Shown here piece by piece: positions 1 through 7,545 of a stretch of DNA of 14,096 nucleotides (positions are counted from its first letter, which is position 1; each line of letters opens with the position of its first letter). The stretch covers positions 4,217-18,312 of the forward strand of contig PMLF01000261.1 in assembly GCA_003158755.1 (NCBI GenBank), in the 5' to 3' direction. Source of the DNA: Elusimicrobiota bacterium. Its GTDB lineage: Bacteria > Elusimicrobiota > Elusimicrobia > FEN-1173. The position numbers and the translations under genes are program-made. The notes below the pieces were generated by a model. That model worked only from the letters and a program-made list of their open reading frames with translations, did no database searches and was not told the origin of the DNA.

Positions 1-2167
1 CCATGTTGTTGATGACGGATTTCAGGAGATGGGGTTTCTCGCCCATGAGGTCGATGTACCGGAGCGGCCGGCCTCCGTCTCCGGGAAGCGGGGAGGACCA
101 AACCAGGCAGGCCGTCCCTTTGCCCAAAAGGTCCACAACGCGCACGTCGGCCGTGTTGTCCACCCGGGGGAACGGGATGACCGCCGGGTCCGGGGTCCAG
201 CCGTTGCCGGAACGGTTGAACCAACATCGGACCTCGTCCGATCCCAGGTAAAGGATGTCGGCGGCGCCGGTGCCGTCGACATCGGCCAACCGGATGCGGC
301 TTTGGTTGAACCGGTCGGCGGAATCAAACAGGGGCGAGTCGTCCATGACGATCTTGGCGCCGAAACGGCCGTAGCCCAGGTTGGGCCAATAGCACACCTC
401 GCCGTTCCGGATGCGGGCGATGTCCGTCAGGCCGTCGCCCGTCATGTCGGCCAGGTAGATGGACTGGTCCGGGTCCGCGAACACCAAGGCCGGTCCCTTG
501 TCCTCGTCGAAAAACCGGCCCATGCGGCGGCCCTCTTCGAAGCCCTCCTTGGCCAGGGAAAGGTGATGGGTGAAGGCGTCGTCTTCCGTGATCAAAAGGT
601 CGGGGAAGCCGTCGCCGTTCAGGTCGATGAACCGCAAGTTCGGATCGTTCCAATCCACGTTCGGAAGGGACCGGAAAGGAACGAACGGTCCCCATCGGTC
701 GTCGGCCCCTCTCTCGGAATACCCCGCCGAGGGGCCGGAAAAGCGCACCAGGCAGTTTCGGCCCTCACCGGCCAAATCCATCAATTGCTGCGCGCCGCCC
801 TGCAGGCTTCCCGGGGACGGCTTGGCGGCGACCAGTTCAAGGGCCCCGAACCGCCCGTCGCCCAGGTTGCGCTTGTAGTACCAGGCGTCCGCCTGCTCGG
901 CCAGGATTCCCGATATTCCCTCGCTCTCCAGGTCCGTCCACTGGAAATCCCGCCCGATCCCGACGGGCAGGTTTTCCAGGCTTTCGTCGTCGAGAGTGCC
1001 GACGTCCGATTGAATTTTCGGGGCCGAATAGACGAAATCAACCGAGGGCAGGGATTTGAAGGCATAGTTCTCGGTTTGCGCGTCCCAGACGTAGCCCGTC
1101 TGGACGGCGGAAGTCAAATAGGAATAACTCTCGGTCGCGAAATTCAAATCCGTGGATCGAACCAGGCAGGGATTGGCGGGCAATTCCGGAAAGCGATGGA
1201 ACATCAACACGCGGCGGCAGAGGCGGTAGGTGCGGATTTCGAACCCGGCCCGGTACGTGGAAAAAGGATCGGGCCGAAGGAGCCAGGGCGGCGAATCGTC
1301 GGCGGAGCAGGCGGCGCGGCCCGGGGCGGGCGCTTGGGCGGCGTGCTCGCCGTAATCGAAAACCAGCCAAAAAAGGAAATCATTCCCGCCGGGCGATTGG
1401 TTTCCGTAGCGGACGAACTTCAAATATCGGTTGGCGAATTTCTCCGGGCCGACCTTCCGGGTTTTTTCGGAAACGCGGGTGAGATCGATGGGCCGTCCGT
1501 CCTCTTGTTTGTACTCATAGACCAGGCGGTTGCCCTTGTCGTCCTTGGTTTCCTCGATCAGCCATTCGAATATTCGTCGCGGGCTCTCCGGGTCGAAGAT
1601 CCTGGCTTTTGGGGTCTTTCCGTAATAGGTGGTGACGTTGTCTTTGGAGATGGAGCGCCAATAAACGTCGGCGGAGTCCGTCTTATTGACCCATCGTTCG
1701 ATGCGGGCGAAGAGCCCTTCGATCCGGGGGCGGTAGGAAAAAATTAAATAGGTCTTGTCGTCGCTCTCCCGAGGGTTGGGCCTGTTTCCGTCGACCTGCA
1801 GGCAGGGGACCAAGTCCTCCGCCCCGGAAAGAAGGAACACGTCCGATTCCTCCCCATCCAGATAGCGGGGCAAACCCTTGTCCGTCTTGCGGGTGATGGA
1901 AGGCAGAGAGAGGTTCCAGCCGAACCCGAAGGGACCGTTGCCGGCGCCGGAATTGTAGGAGAGGGAAAGTTGCGGGCCGAACCCCCCGCGCCCGGGGGTC
2001 GCCGCGATGGGGACGGAAAAAGCGGACGTGCCGTTGGCCGCGTTGACCGAAAACTTCTCATCGATGCCGCGCACGGCCCCGCCGCCTTTGGGAAGCGAAA
2101 GCGAAGGAGGGGCTACGGTGAACTTATCGGGAGCGCCTGATTTTTCCTGCTTGGTCGGGTCGGCCAT
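1..2167 (-). CDS. SpvB/TcaC-type Tc toxin B-component protein, N-terminal 722 residues (cut by left window edge)
   Basis: Residues 20-120 carry the SpvB-family opening: LSLPKGGGAVRGIDEKFS, then GRGGFGPQLSLSYNSGAGNG, then FGFGWNLSLPSITRKTDKG and RYLDGEESDVFLLSGAEDL. Residues 305-325 have FEIRTYRLCRRVLMF, also typical of TcaC/TcdB. FG-GAP/VCBS-like calcium loops follow: DLNGDGFPDLL (515-525), DMTGDGLTDIA (574-584) and DVDGTGAADIL (629-639). The frame is unbroken to the edge and the end (GEKPHLLKSVINN) matches the region before the TcdB-middle and RHS parts in known B components. Known family members are large proteins that form a cocoon or shell around a C-terminal toxin. The complete gene is therefore probably over twice this length, but that lies outside the window. 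The ATG at 2167 is the first possible start after an in-frame stop; the Shine-Dalgarno is weak. No TcA or signal peptide is visible. It lies 61 bases after the zinc-knuckle gene. The family call is secure; toxic activity is inferred. Confidence 0.93.
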   Translation of the reverse strand, partial: MADPTKQEKSGAPDKFTVAPPSLSLPKGGGAVRGIDEKFSVNAANGTSAFSVPIAATPGRGGFGPQLSLSYNSGAGNGPFGFGWNLSLPSITRKTDKGLPRYLDGEESDVFLLSGAEDLVPCLQVDGNRPNPRESDDKTYLIFSYRPRIEGLFARIERWVNKTDSADVYWRSISKDNVTTYYGKTPKARIFDPESPRRIFEWLIEETKDDKGNRLVYEYKQEDGRPIDLTRVSEKTRKVGPEKFANRYLKFVRYGNQSPGGNDFLFWLVFDYGEHAAQAPAPGRAACSADDSPPWLLRPDPFSTYRAGFEIRTYRLCRRVLMFHRFPELPANPCLVRSTDLNFATESYSYLTSAVQTGYVWDAQTENYAFKSLPSVDFVYSAPKIQSDVGTLDDESLENLPVGIGRDFQWTDLESEGISGILAEQADAWYYKRNLGDGRFGALELVAAKPSPGSLQGGAQQLMDLAGEGRNCLVRFSGPSAGYSERGADDRWGPFVPFRSLPNVDWNDPNLRFIDLNGDGFPDLLITEDDAFTHHLSLAKEGFEEGRRMGRFFDEDKGPALVFADPDQSIYLADMTGDGLTDIARIRNGEVCYWPNLGYGRFGAKIVMDDSPLFDSADRFNQSRIRLADVDGTGAADILYLGSDEVRCWFNRSGNGWTPDPAVIPFPRVDNTADVRVVDLLGKGTACLVWSSPLPGDGGRPLRYIDLMGEKPHLLKSVINNM

Positions 2168-2228
2168 CTCGGATGGCTCGAAGTCTAGTAAGTCGCCGAG
2201 ATCGTCGCAACGGCCCTGGGAGGAAGAT

Positions 2229-4397
2229 TCAGTTCACCGTCGATCGGCCCGCGGCGGGTTTCTTCTTTTTCGTCTTCGGCTCGGGCTCTTGGTTTGGTTT
2301 GATCTTCTTCTTCGCAGGGACCGCTTTCCGCGCGGGGGACGGCTTCCCTTTGATCGCCGCTTTCTTGGGTGGGGGGGGAGGCGCCGCCCGCCGAATCGCC
2401 GCCGCTTTGCGGGGAGCGACCCGGCGGATCGGGGTGATGGAAATGCGCCCCTCCGTCGAATGCGAGCGTCTTCGGGTGGGATTTACGGCGGCTCTCCCGA
2501 TTTGATCGTCGATCTTCTTCAAGGCCTCGTCCGCGGGAGTCACGTCCACGTTGCGCAGCGCGTAGTACTCCCGAATTTCCACGATCTTGGCCCTTTTTTC
2601 CGTCAGGAACATGTCGGAATAAAGAGTCTCATTCAACTTCCCCTTAAACTCCTTCGTCAGCTTCAGGAAGTCGTTTTTCAACGATACTTGGGCCTGCAAA
2701 TAGTTGTTCAGTTCCGTGAGGTCGGCCCGGCTGTTTTTGTACTTTTCGTAAAGAGTCTCGAGGACCTTCAAGTCCGCCTCGCTGTAGAGGGCGTCCATGC
2801 CGTGCTTGAATTTGGCCCCCATTTCCGAGACCAAGTCTTTCTGGTCGGCGTTCCGGACGGGGTCCCATCCAAAGACTCCCTTGGTCAGGATGAAAAAGAG
2901 GAACACCGCGCCCGCGCAGGTCCCGCCCGTCGTCATCAAACGCTTTTTCGTCGGAAACATCCGCCGCGCCAGGGGCATCAGGAGGAACGCGGCCCCAACG
3001 CCCGCCAACAGCGCCGCCGCCCCGGTCAGGATCGCGGGGCCCGCCCGGTTCAACCCCTTCTCCGCCATGAAAATGGGCAGGGCCATGATCCCGCCCCCCA
3101 AGGCGCCGGCGGCGATCCCCAGGAGCGTCGATTCCCGCCGCAGTTTTCGCCGCCATTTATCGAGTATGGAGAGGGCTTCGCCGTCGCGGGGGTTCAGGGC
3201 GAGGGAGTCCCGGGCGGCGTCCAGCGCCGATTCCCAGTCGCCCCGGGCCAAGGCCGCCTGGGCGACCTCGACGGATTTCCGGCTCACGTCGCCGATGGGA
3301 TCGTTCTCCGCGAAGACGGTTTTGTAGGAGGGATGGATCCAATAGATGAACTCGTGCCCCGCGAAGGCCCCGGTCACCCGCCACGCCCCGCCTTGAACGA
3401 CGGAGACTTTGAGCGAACTTAGGTGAGCCGCCGAGTTGGGGGGTTTGACGCGCTTCAAGAGCTGGTCGGCCGCTTCCCGGAAACTCTGCGGGACTTTGGC
3501 TTCGGCCAGGTCCTTTCGGAACGCCTCTTCCGACGGAAATTCGAAGGAGGAGGGCGCCGGTCTCTGGGACAGGGCCAGGTCTTGGGCGGGCGCCGGTCCG
3601 GGGACGGCCAGGAGGGACATCTGCGTCTGCTGGGGGCGGAACTCCACCTGGAAGCCCATCCCCGTCACCACCTTAGACGATCCGCCGCACACGGCGCACT
3701 CCATCCGCCCTTTCCCGTGGCAGGACGGGCAATCCCTTTTCCCGGCGTTCCCGCACGACGGGCAGTCCACCTTACCTCCCGCGCAGTGGTTGCAATTGAA
3801 CTTGCCCATGCCGTTGCAGGAGCCGCAGGGGCCTAAAATTTTATTAGTCATGCCACCGGACTTGACTTGGCCCGCGCCCTCGCAGTCCGGGCATGAAATT
3901 TTTCCGAGACCCTTGCAGATGCTGCAAGGCTGGGAACCCGATCCCATACAGATCTCGCAGTTGACCGTTCCCTTGGAGAAACAGAGCTTGCAGGGAGCCG
4001 CGCCTTTTCCCAGGCAGACTTGGCAATCTTTTTTCTCGAGAGTGGACGGGATGGGAACGATTTCTTTCCGGGCTATGGCGTCGGGGCCGTGGACCAAGGG
4101 AACGGACCAGACGTCGAAAGGTTCTTTGACGGGTTGCGGGGCGGCCGAAAGGACCATGCCTTCTTTGAAAGGGCGGGTGACGGACTCAATCCTCGGCGAA
4201 CGGACTTCCATGAAACCTTGAATCGTCAATTGATACGCGGGCACCCATTCCCCGGCGGCGACCACCAGTTGGGAGGATAATTTTTCCGGGGACGTCCGCC
4301 CCGCGGAAGCGGCGCGGGCCACCAACGTGTCCTTGGCGGACTTCAATTCCTCGTCATTGAGAGCGCGGACGGCCGCGCCGGTAAGGGTGAGCGCCAC
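2229..4397 (-). CDS. Membrane protein with ten DnaJ-type CxxC zinc knuckles, no J domain
   Basis: This is a 722-residue protein of unknown function. Residues 125-237 hold ten CxxC pairs, many as CxxCxGxG, beginning at C125, 136, 147, 158, 169, 191, 202, 212, 223 and 234. That resembles the DnaJ cysteine-rich domain but has ten knuckles rather than four, enough in principle for five zinc ions. There is no HPD-containing J domain. Residues 371-404 look like one TPR. Three hydrophobic segments follow (about 423-445, 453-475 and 489-508), then a charged helical part (515-630). The tail (640-722) is rich in Lys, Arg, Pro and Ala, histone-H1-like and with PPPPP. The start is GTG, preceded by AGGAG six bases upstream. 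It lies 29 bases after the phosphatase gene and 61 before the Tc-toxin-like gene. A role in protein folding or as a chaperone or scaffold for the neighbour is only inference. Confidence 0.85.
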   Translation of the reverse strand: MALTLTGAAVRALNDEELKSAKDTLVARAASAGRTSPEKLSSQLVVAAGEWVPAYQLTIQGFMEVRSPRIESVTRPFKEGMVLSAAPQPVKEPFDVWSVPLVHGPDAIARKEIVPIPSTLEKKDCQVCLGKGAAPCKLCFSKGTVNCEICMGSGSQPCSICKGLGKISCPDCEGAGQVKSGGMTNKILGPCGSCNGMGKFNCNHCAGGKVDCPSCGNAGKRDCPSCHGKGRMECAVCGGSSKVVTGMGFQVEFRPQQTQMSLLAVPGPAPAQDLALSQRPAPSSFEFPSEEAFRKDLAEAKVPQSFREAADQLLKRVKPPNSAAHLSSLKVSVVQGGAWRVTGAFAGHEFIYWIHPSYKTVFAENDPIGDVSRKSVEVAQAALARGDWESALDAARDSLALNPRDGEALSILDKWRRKLRRESTLLGIAAGALGGGIMALPIFMAEKGLNRAGPAILTGAAALLAGVGAAFLLMPLARRMFPTKKRLMTTGGTCAGAVFLFFILTKGVFGWDPVRNADQKDLVSEMGAKFKHGMDALYSEADLKVLETLYEKYKNSRADLTELNNYLQAQVSLKNDFLKLTKEFKGKLNETLYSDMFLTEKRAKIVEIREYYALRNVDVTPADEALKKIDDQIGRAAVNPTRRRSHSTEGRISITPIRRVAPRKAAAIRRAAPPPPPKKAAIKGKPSPARKAVPAKKKIKPNQEPEPKTKKKKPAAGRSTVN

Positions 4398-4426
4398 GGT
4401 AAACTCCTCTTGGGAAACGGATACAC

Positions 4427-5260
4427 TTATATAGTCGAATTACCTTCATTTTTCAACCCATGAACGGCAAGGATCGCAATCACGTCTTGGTGGCGGGGTC
4501 CGTTGGTGGCCAGGAGCGGTCCGGGATGGACCAGCCGTCCCGTCGGATCGTGCTCCAGGGGCGACCCGTTCCAAAGGGTCATCCGGCCTCCCGCCTCTTC
4601 GAGGATCGCCTGGGGTCCGGCGCTGTCCCACAGGTGGACGGCGTGCTGGTTAATGTAAATGTCCCCTTCCCCTCTCGCCAGAAGACCCACCTTCACTCCT
4701 ACGCTGTTGATGGGCGCCAGCCACGGCCCCGGAAGCTCGGATTTTAGAACGGTCATTAGTCGTTCCGGAAAACCGGCGGAGGTGACGACGGGCATTTCGG
4801 AAAGGGTTGTCCGGCCGCTGACGCGGAGTTTTTCCCGGACGCCCCCGCGAGTTTGAAACGCGCCCGCCCCTTTCGCCGCTTCGTAGAGCCGGTCTTCCGT
4901 CGGATCGTAAACAATGCCCAGGACGGGACGATTTTCCATCAGGAGACCCAGCATGACGCAGAACCCCGGTTTCCCCCGGGCGTAGGCCCGTGTGCCGTCC
5001 AGAGGGTCGACGAGCCAGACGAAGGAGGCATCCCTCGGCCCGTCCCAGCCCGTTTCCTCGCTCAAGATTCCGTGGTCCGGGAACGCCTCCCGGATCCCGC
5101 GGCAAATCAAGTCGTTGGCCGCATGGTCGGCGTTGGTGACGAGGGAGTGGTCGGCCTTGCGGGCCTCGACGAGAGGGCTCTTGAGCAATTCCATCACCAC
5201 CCGCCCCGCCCGAAGGGCCAAGTCGCGGGCCGGCGGAAGGAAATCAGGAAGGTCTATCAT
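4427..5260 (-). CDS. Inositol-monophosphatase superfamily phosphatase, possibly CysQ (PAP phosphatase)
   Basis: The 277-residue protein has the magnesium-dependent, lithium-sensitive phosphatase signature in order. TNAD is at 42-45. GILSEETG (64-71) supplies the metal-binding glutamate. WLVDPLDGTRAY (82-93) supplies the DPxDGT aspartates. HLWDSAGPQAILEEAGG (209-225) holds the WDxA motif near the substrate. Length is normal for the family. CysQ enzymes split 3'-phosphoadenosine 5'-phosphate (PAP) into AMP and phosphate, which clears a by-product of sulfate assimilation; other members use inositol phosphates. The 'WDSA...LEEAGG' block and a sulfate-type transporter upstream on the same strand make CysQ attractive, but subfamily cannot be decided by eye. 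It starts 21 bases after the deaminase stop. The upstream Shine-Dalgarno is poor, so coupling to the deaminase transcript is likely. Confidence 0.9.
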   Translation of the reverse strand: MIDLPDFLPPARDLALRAGRVVMELLKSPLVEARKADHSLVTNADHAANDLICRGIREAFPDHGILSEETGWDGPRDASFVWLVDPLDGTRAYARGKPGFCVMLGLLMENRPVLGIVYDPTEDRLYEAAKGAGAFQTRGGVREKLRVSGRTTLSEMPVVTSAGFPERLMTVLKSELPGPWLAPINSVGVKVGLLARGEGDIYINQHAVHLWDSAGPQAILEEAGGRMTLWNGSPLEHDPTGRLVHPGPLLATNGPRHQDVIAILAVHGLKNEGNSTI

Positions 5261-5281
5261 GAAGAGAGGGACGGCCTAAAA

Positions 5282-5818
5282 TTATTTTGATTCGTCGAAA
5301 TCCATCGACGAAAGCCGTTGGACCCGGTCGAACCGGTCCAGGACGATCCGATACTGCCTCGCCAAGTCCTTGTCGTCGGGGACCCAGGACTTGACGTAGT
5401 AAACCTCTTTAACGCCGGCCTGGAGGAGCTCCTTGGCGCAGCCGAAACACGGCTGGTGGGTCGTGAAGATCGCCGCCCCGGCCGAGGGGACGCCGAACCG
5501 CGCGGCGGCCAGGAGCGCGTTCTGCTCGGCGTGGACGCAGATGCAGATGTCGTAAGCCGTTCCCGGACCGAACCTCTTTTCGCGGTTGTCGCAGCGGTAG
5601 CAGCCGCCTTCTTCGCAGTTCTTCATCCCCCGGGGGGTCCCGTTATAGCCGGTGGAGATCACCCGTTCGTCCATCGCCAGCACCGCCCCCACGTGCCGCC
5701 CCTTGCAGTTCGCCCGGGCCCGCACCGCGAGGGCGATCCCCATGAGGTATTCGTGGAATCCCGGTTTTACCGACGGAGAGGATTTGATCAACGGATTTTT
5801 TATTTTGCGCCGAGCCAT
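5282..5818 (-). CDS. dCMP deaminase / ComE-type cytidine deaminase family protein
   Basis: This 178-residue cytosolic protein carries the zinc-dependent deaminase signature. HAEQNAL starts at H96, with E98 as the expected proton shuttle. QPCFGCAK has C124 and C127, which together with H96 hold the catalytic zinc. An earlier cluster with GCYRCDNRE (C73, C76) and C68 matches the extra cysteine insert seen in dCMP deaminases. GYNGTPRGMKNC (57-68) is also typical of that subfamily. The enzyme converts dCMP to dUMP for thymidylate synthesis. Start choice is firm: ATG at 5818 has AGGGGA six bases upstream. It is the first gene of the minus-strand group that continues into the phosphatase, the zinc-knuckle protein and the Tc-like gene. 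A role in competence (ComEB name) is not implied. Confidence 0.93.
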   Translation of the reverse strand: MARRKIKNPLIKSSPSVKPGFHEYLMGIALAVRARANCKGRHVGAVLAMDERVISTGYNGTPRGMKNCEEGGCYRCDNREKRFGPGTAYDICICVHAEQNALLAAARFGVPSAGAAIFTTHQPCFGCAKELLQAGVKEVYYVKSWVPDDKDLARQYRIVLDRFDRVQRLSSMDFDESK

Positions 5819-5881
5819 GGTTCATCCCCTTTGCAAATGTGTCGCGCCGATCCTGTTTTGCGCTTTCCCAGGTTCATTTCG

Positions 5882-5908
5882 TAGGGGCGGGTCTGAGACC
5901 CGCCCCTA
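5882..5908. repeat. Perfect 27-base palindrome, terminator-like or dispersed repeat
   Basis: Two 13-base arms, TAGGGGCGGGTCT and its exact reverse complement, surround a single G. It lies 36 bases beyond the CysW stop and 63 bases before the deaminase start, both on the minus strand, so it is where a terminator for the transporter operon would be. There is no T-run on either side, so an intrinsic terminator is doubtful. GC-rich palindromes of this kind often occur as dispersed intergenic repeats. Confidence 0.7.
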
Positions 5909-5944
5909 AGTGTGACGCCTCAATATATCAAACGGTGTCCTCCG

Positions 5945-6763
5945 TTATCCCGCCCGCGACCGATCGCGGAGCCAATCGATCGTCAAATAGAAAACGAAGG
6001 AGACCCCCGCCAGGCACAGGGACACTCCCGCCACGGCGGCGGTCATTCGCGCGTCCAAGGCGCGGGCGACGAAGAGGGCGGCGGTTTCCGTCGATCCCCG
6101 CGGGTCGCCGCCGGCGGCGTAGACGGCGCCGAACTCGCCCAGGGAAGCCGCGAGCGTGAGCGCGGCGCCGTGGAGCAGGGCCCATCGGACGTCAGGGACC
6201 GTCACTTGTCGGAAAACTTCCCGCGGGGACGCCCCGCCGGACGACACGTCCTTTTCCGTCCTTTGAAGAGCGCCCAAAACTTCTTTGGCAACGAAGGGCA
6301 GCGTGACGAAGACCGTCGCCAGAAGCATCCCGGGCCAGGCAAACGCGATCCGTAATCCGAGGACGTTCACGAACCACCGCAGATAACCCTGGCGGCCGAA
6401 TAGGAGGACCAGCGAGTATCCCGCCACGAAGGGCGGAACCGAGAGCGGGACGTTCAGGAGGGCGGTCAGCAGGCTCCTTCCAGGGAAACGATGGCGCGCC
6501 AGGACCCATCCGACGGCCGTACCGGCGATGACGTTCACGGCCGTCGCCGCGAAGGCCAGCGCGAGAGAAAACCGGATCGAATGCCACGCGTCCGGGTTTC
6601 CCAGGGCGAAAACCAGCTCCCAAAAACCATGGGAAAAGGCGTCCCGAATAAGGACCGCGAGGGGAGCCAGCAGGAGCGCGGCCAAATACGCGACGGTCGC
6701 TCCGATCAGAAGGAAATGGGGCCACCGGGACGACCCGACGGAAGGAGCGTCCGGGGAGGTCAC
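5945..6763 (-). CDS. CysW-like sulfate-type ABC transporter permease
   Basis: The 272-residue inner-membrane protein has about six hydrophobic segments (roughly 17-40, 62-90, 105-122, 140-158, 200-216 and 240-262). CysW-type sequence is clear: LPFVAKEVL (154-163), FRQVTVPDVRWALLHG (184-199) and SLGEFGAVYAAGG (207-219). It would form the heterodimeric channel with the CysT-like protein, whose stop overlaps its start by four bases (ATGA), a strong sign of coupled translation. Odd feature: the cytoplasmic EAA loop (about 163-184) reads LGALQRTEKDVSSGGASPRE and lacks the EEAAxxLGA core that docks on the CysA ATPase. It is also about four residues shorter than the usual CysW loop as I recall it. 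The family call is good; sulfate as substrate is uncertain. Confidence 0.87.
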   Translation of the reverse strand: MTSPDAPSVGSSRWPHFLLIGATVAYLAALLLAPLAVLIRDAFSHGFWELVFALGNPDAWHSIRFSLALAFAATAVNVIAGTAVGWVLARHRFPGRSLLTALLNVPLSVPPFVAGYSLVLLFGRQGYLRWFVNVLGLRIAFAWPGMLLATVFVTLPFVAKEVLGALQRTEKDVSSGGASPREVFRQVTVPDVRWALLHGAALTLAASLGEFGAVYAAGGDPRGSTETAALFVARALDARMTAAVAGVSLCLAGVSFVFYLTIDWLRDRSRAG

Positions 6764-7545
6764 TTAATTTTCCTCGACCGCCACATCCGCCATCCTTCCG
6801 CGGCCAGCGCCGGTAAAAAGGCGGCGGCGATCAGCACGACGGCTACAACGCTGGCGCCGAGTTGGTTCTCGCTTTCGATCTCCCCCAGGATGTATACGGC
6901 GGCGGTTTGGGTTTTCAACGGGATGTTCCCCGCCACCAGGAGGACGGCGCCGCATTCCCCTAAAGCGCGGGAAAAACCCAGGAGCGCTCCGGAAACGATT
7001 CCGGGCATGATCATCGGCAAAACCTCTTTTCGGAAAACAGGCCAGGAAGGGAGATCCGCCCGTCGGTCTCCGCCCGGGATCAAAGGCTGGACGGAACGCA
7101 CCATCAACGGCAGCGTCACGAACAGGAGGACCGCCGTGATCGCCGAAGGGGAAAAAAGAATTCGAGGTCCCGACGGCGACCCAAGGAGTATCGCCAACGC
7201 CGCACCGGCGGCCGCCCCCGGCACCGCGAGGGGCAAGTCGATCAGGGCGTTCAAGACCCTCCTCCCCGGGAACTCGCAGCGCGCCAAGGTGAACGCCGCC
7301 AGGGTCCCCATGATGGTGTTCACCGCCGTCGCTAAGAGAGCCGTCCGCAGCGTCAGTTCGACGGCCGCCACGGCGGGGGGAGCGGTCAAGGCGCTCGAAA
7401 AATTATCCCAACCGCCCCGAAGGGCATCCCTCACGAGGGCCGCCACGGGCGCGATCAGGGCCGCCGCCAACCAGGCGAACAGCGCCGTCCGAAGACCGAG
7501 GGGTCCTCGAAAATATTTCTTCAAACTTTCAGGAAGCCGGGGCAT
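6760..7545 (-). CDS. CysT (CysU)-like sulfate-type ABC transporter permease
   Basis: The 261-residue inner-membrane protein has CysT-family landmarks: LIDLPLAVPGAAAG (101-114), VTLPLMVRSVQPL (143-155), and GECGAVLLVAGNIPLKTQTA (196-215), where typical CysT has GE(Y)GS..F..GN.P..TE. Hydrophobic segments lie near 20-38, 60-87, 107-121, 135-150, 177-195 and 231-248. Its start overlaps the end of the binding-protein gene by 17 bases and its stop overlaps CysW. Odd feature: the loop after VQP reads IPGGDRRADLPS and then WPVFRKEVLP, so the EEAAxxLGA coupling segment appears to be missing, about eight residues shorter than usual. The reading frame is intact there, so this is not a frameshift. The protein is clearly a permease, but whether it still works with a CysA-type ATPase is open. 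Confidence 0.87.
   Translation of the reverse strand: MPRLPESLKKYFRGPLGLRTALFAWLAAALIAPVAALVRDALRGGWDNFSSALTAPPAVAAVELTLRTALLATAVNTIMGTLAAFTLARCEFPGRRVLNALIDLPLAVPGAAAGAALAILLGSPSGPRILFSPSAITAVLLFVTLPLMVRSVQPLIPGGDRRADLPSWPVFRKEVLPMIMPGIVSGALLGFSRALGECGAVLLVAGNIPLKTQTAAVYILGEIESENQLGASVVAVVLIAAAFLPALAAEGWRMWRSRKIK

Noticed and set aside
29..1747. Long plus-strand open frame (572 codons) opposite the Tc-toxin-like gene
   Set aside because: The minus frame gives a textbook SpvB/TcaC protein through the whole stretch; the plus frame has no recognisable motif and is a by-product of GC-rich codon use.
1..2167. Possible frameshift in the toxin-like gene, since neighbouring short minus frames looked fragmented
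   Set aside because: Codon-by-codon reading from 2167 to the edge gives 722 uninterrupted residues with family motifs throughout; the fragments are other frames.
2007..3422. Plus-strand open frame (471 codons) opposite the zinc-knuckle gene
   Set aside because: It spans the start of the toxin-like gene and the end of the zinc-knuckle gene, with low-complexity Arg/Gly content and no ribosome site.
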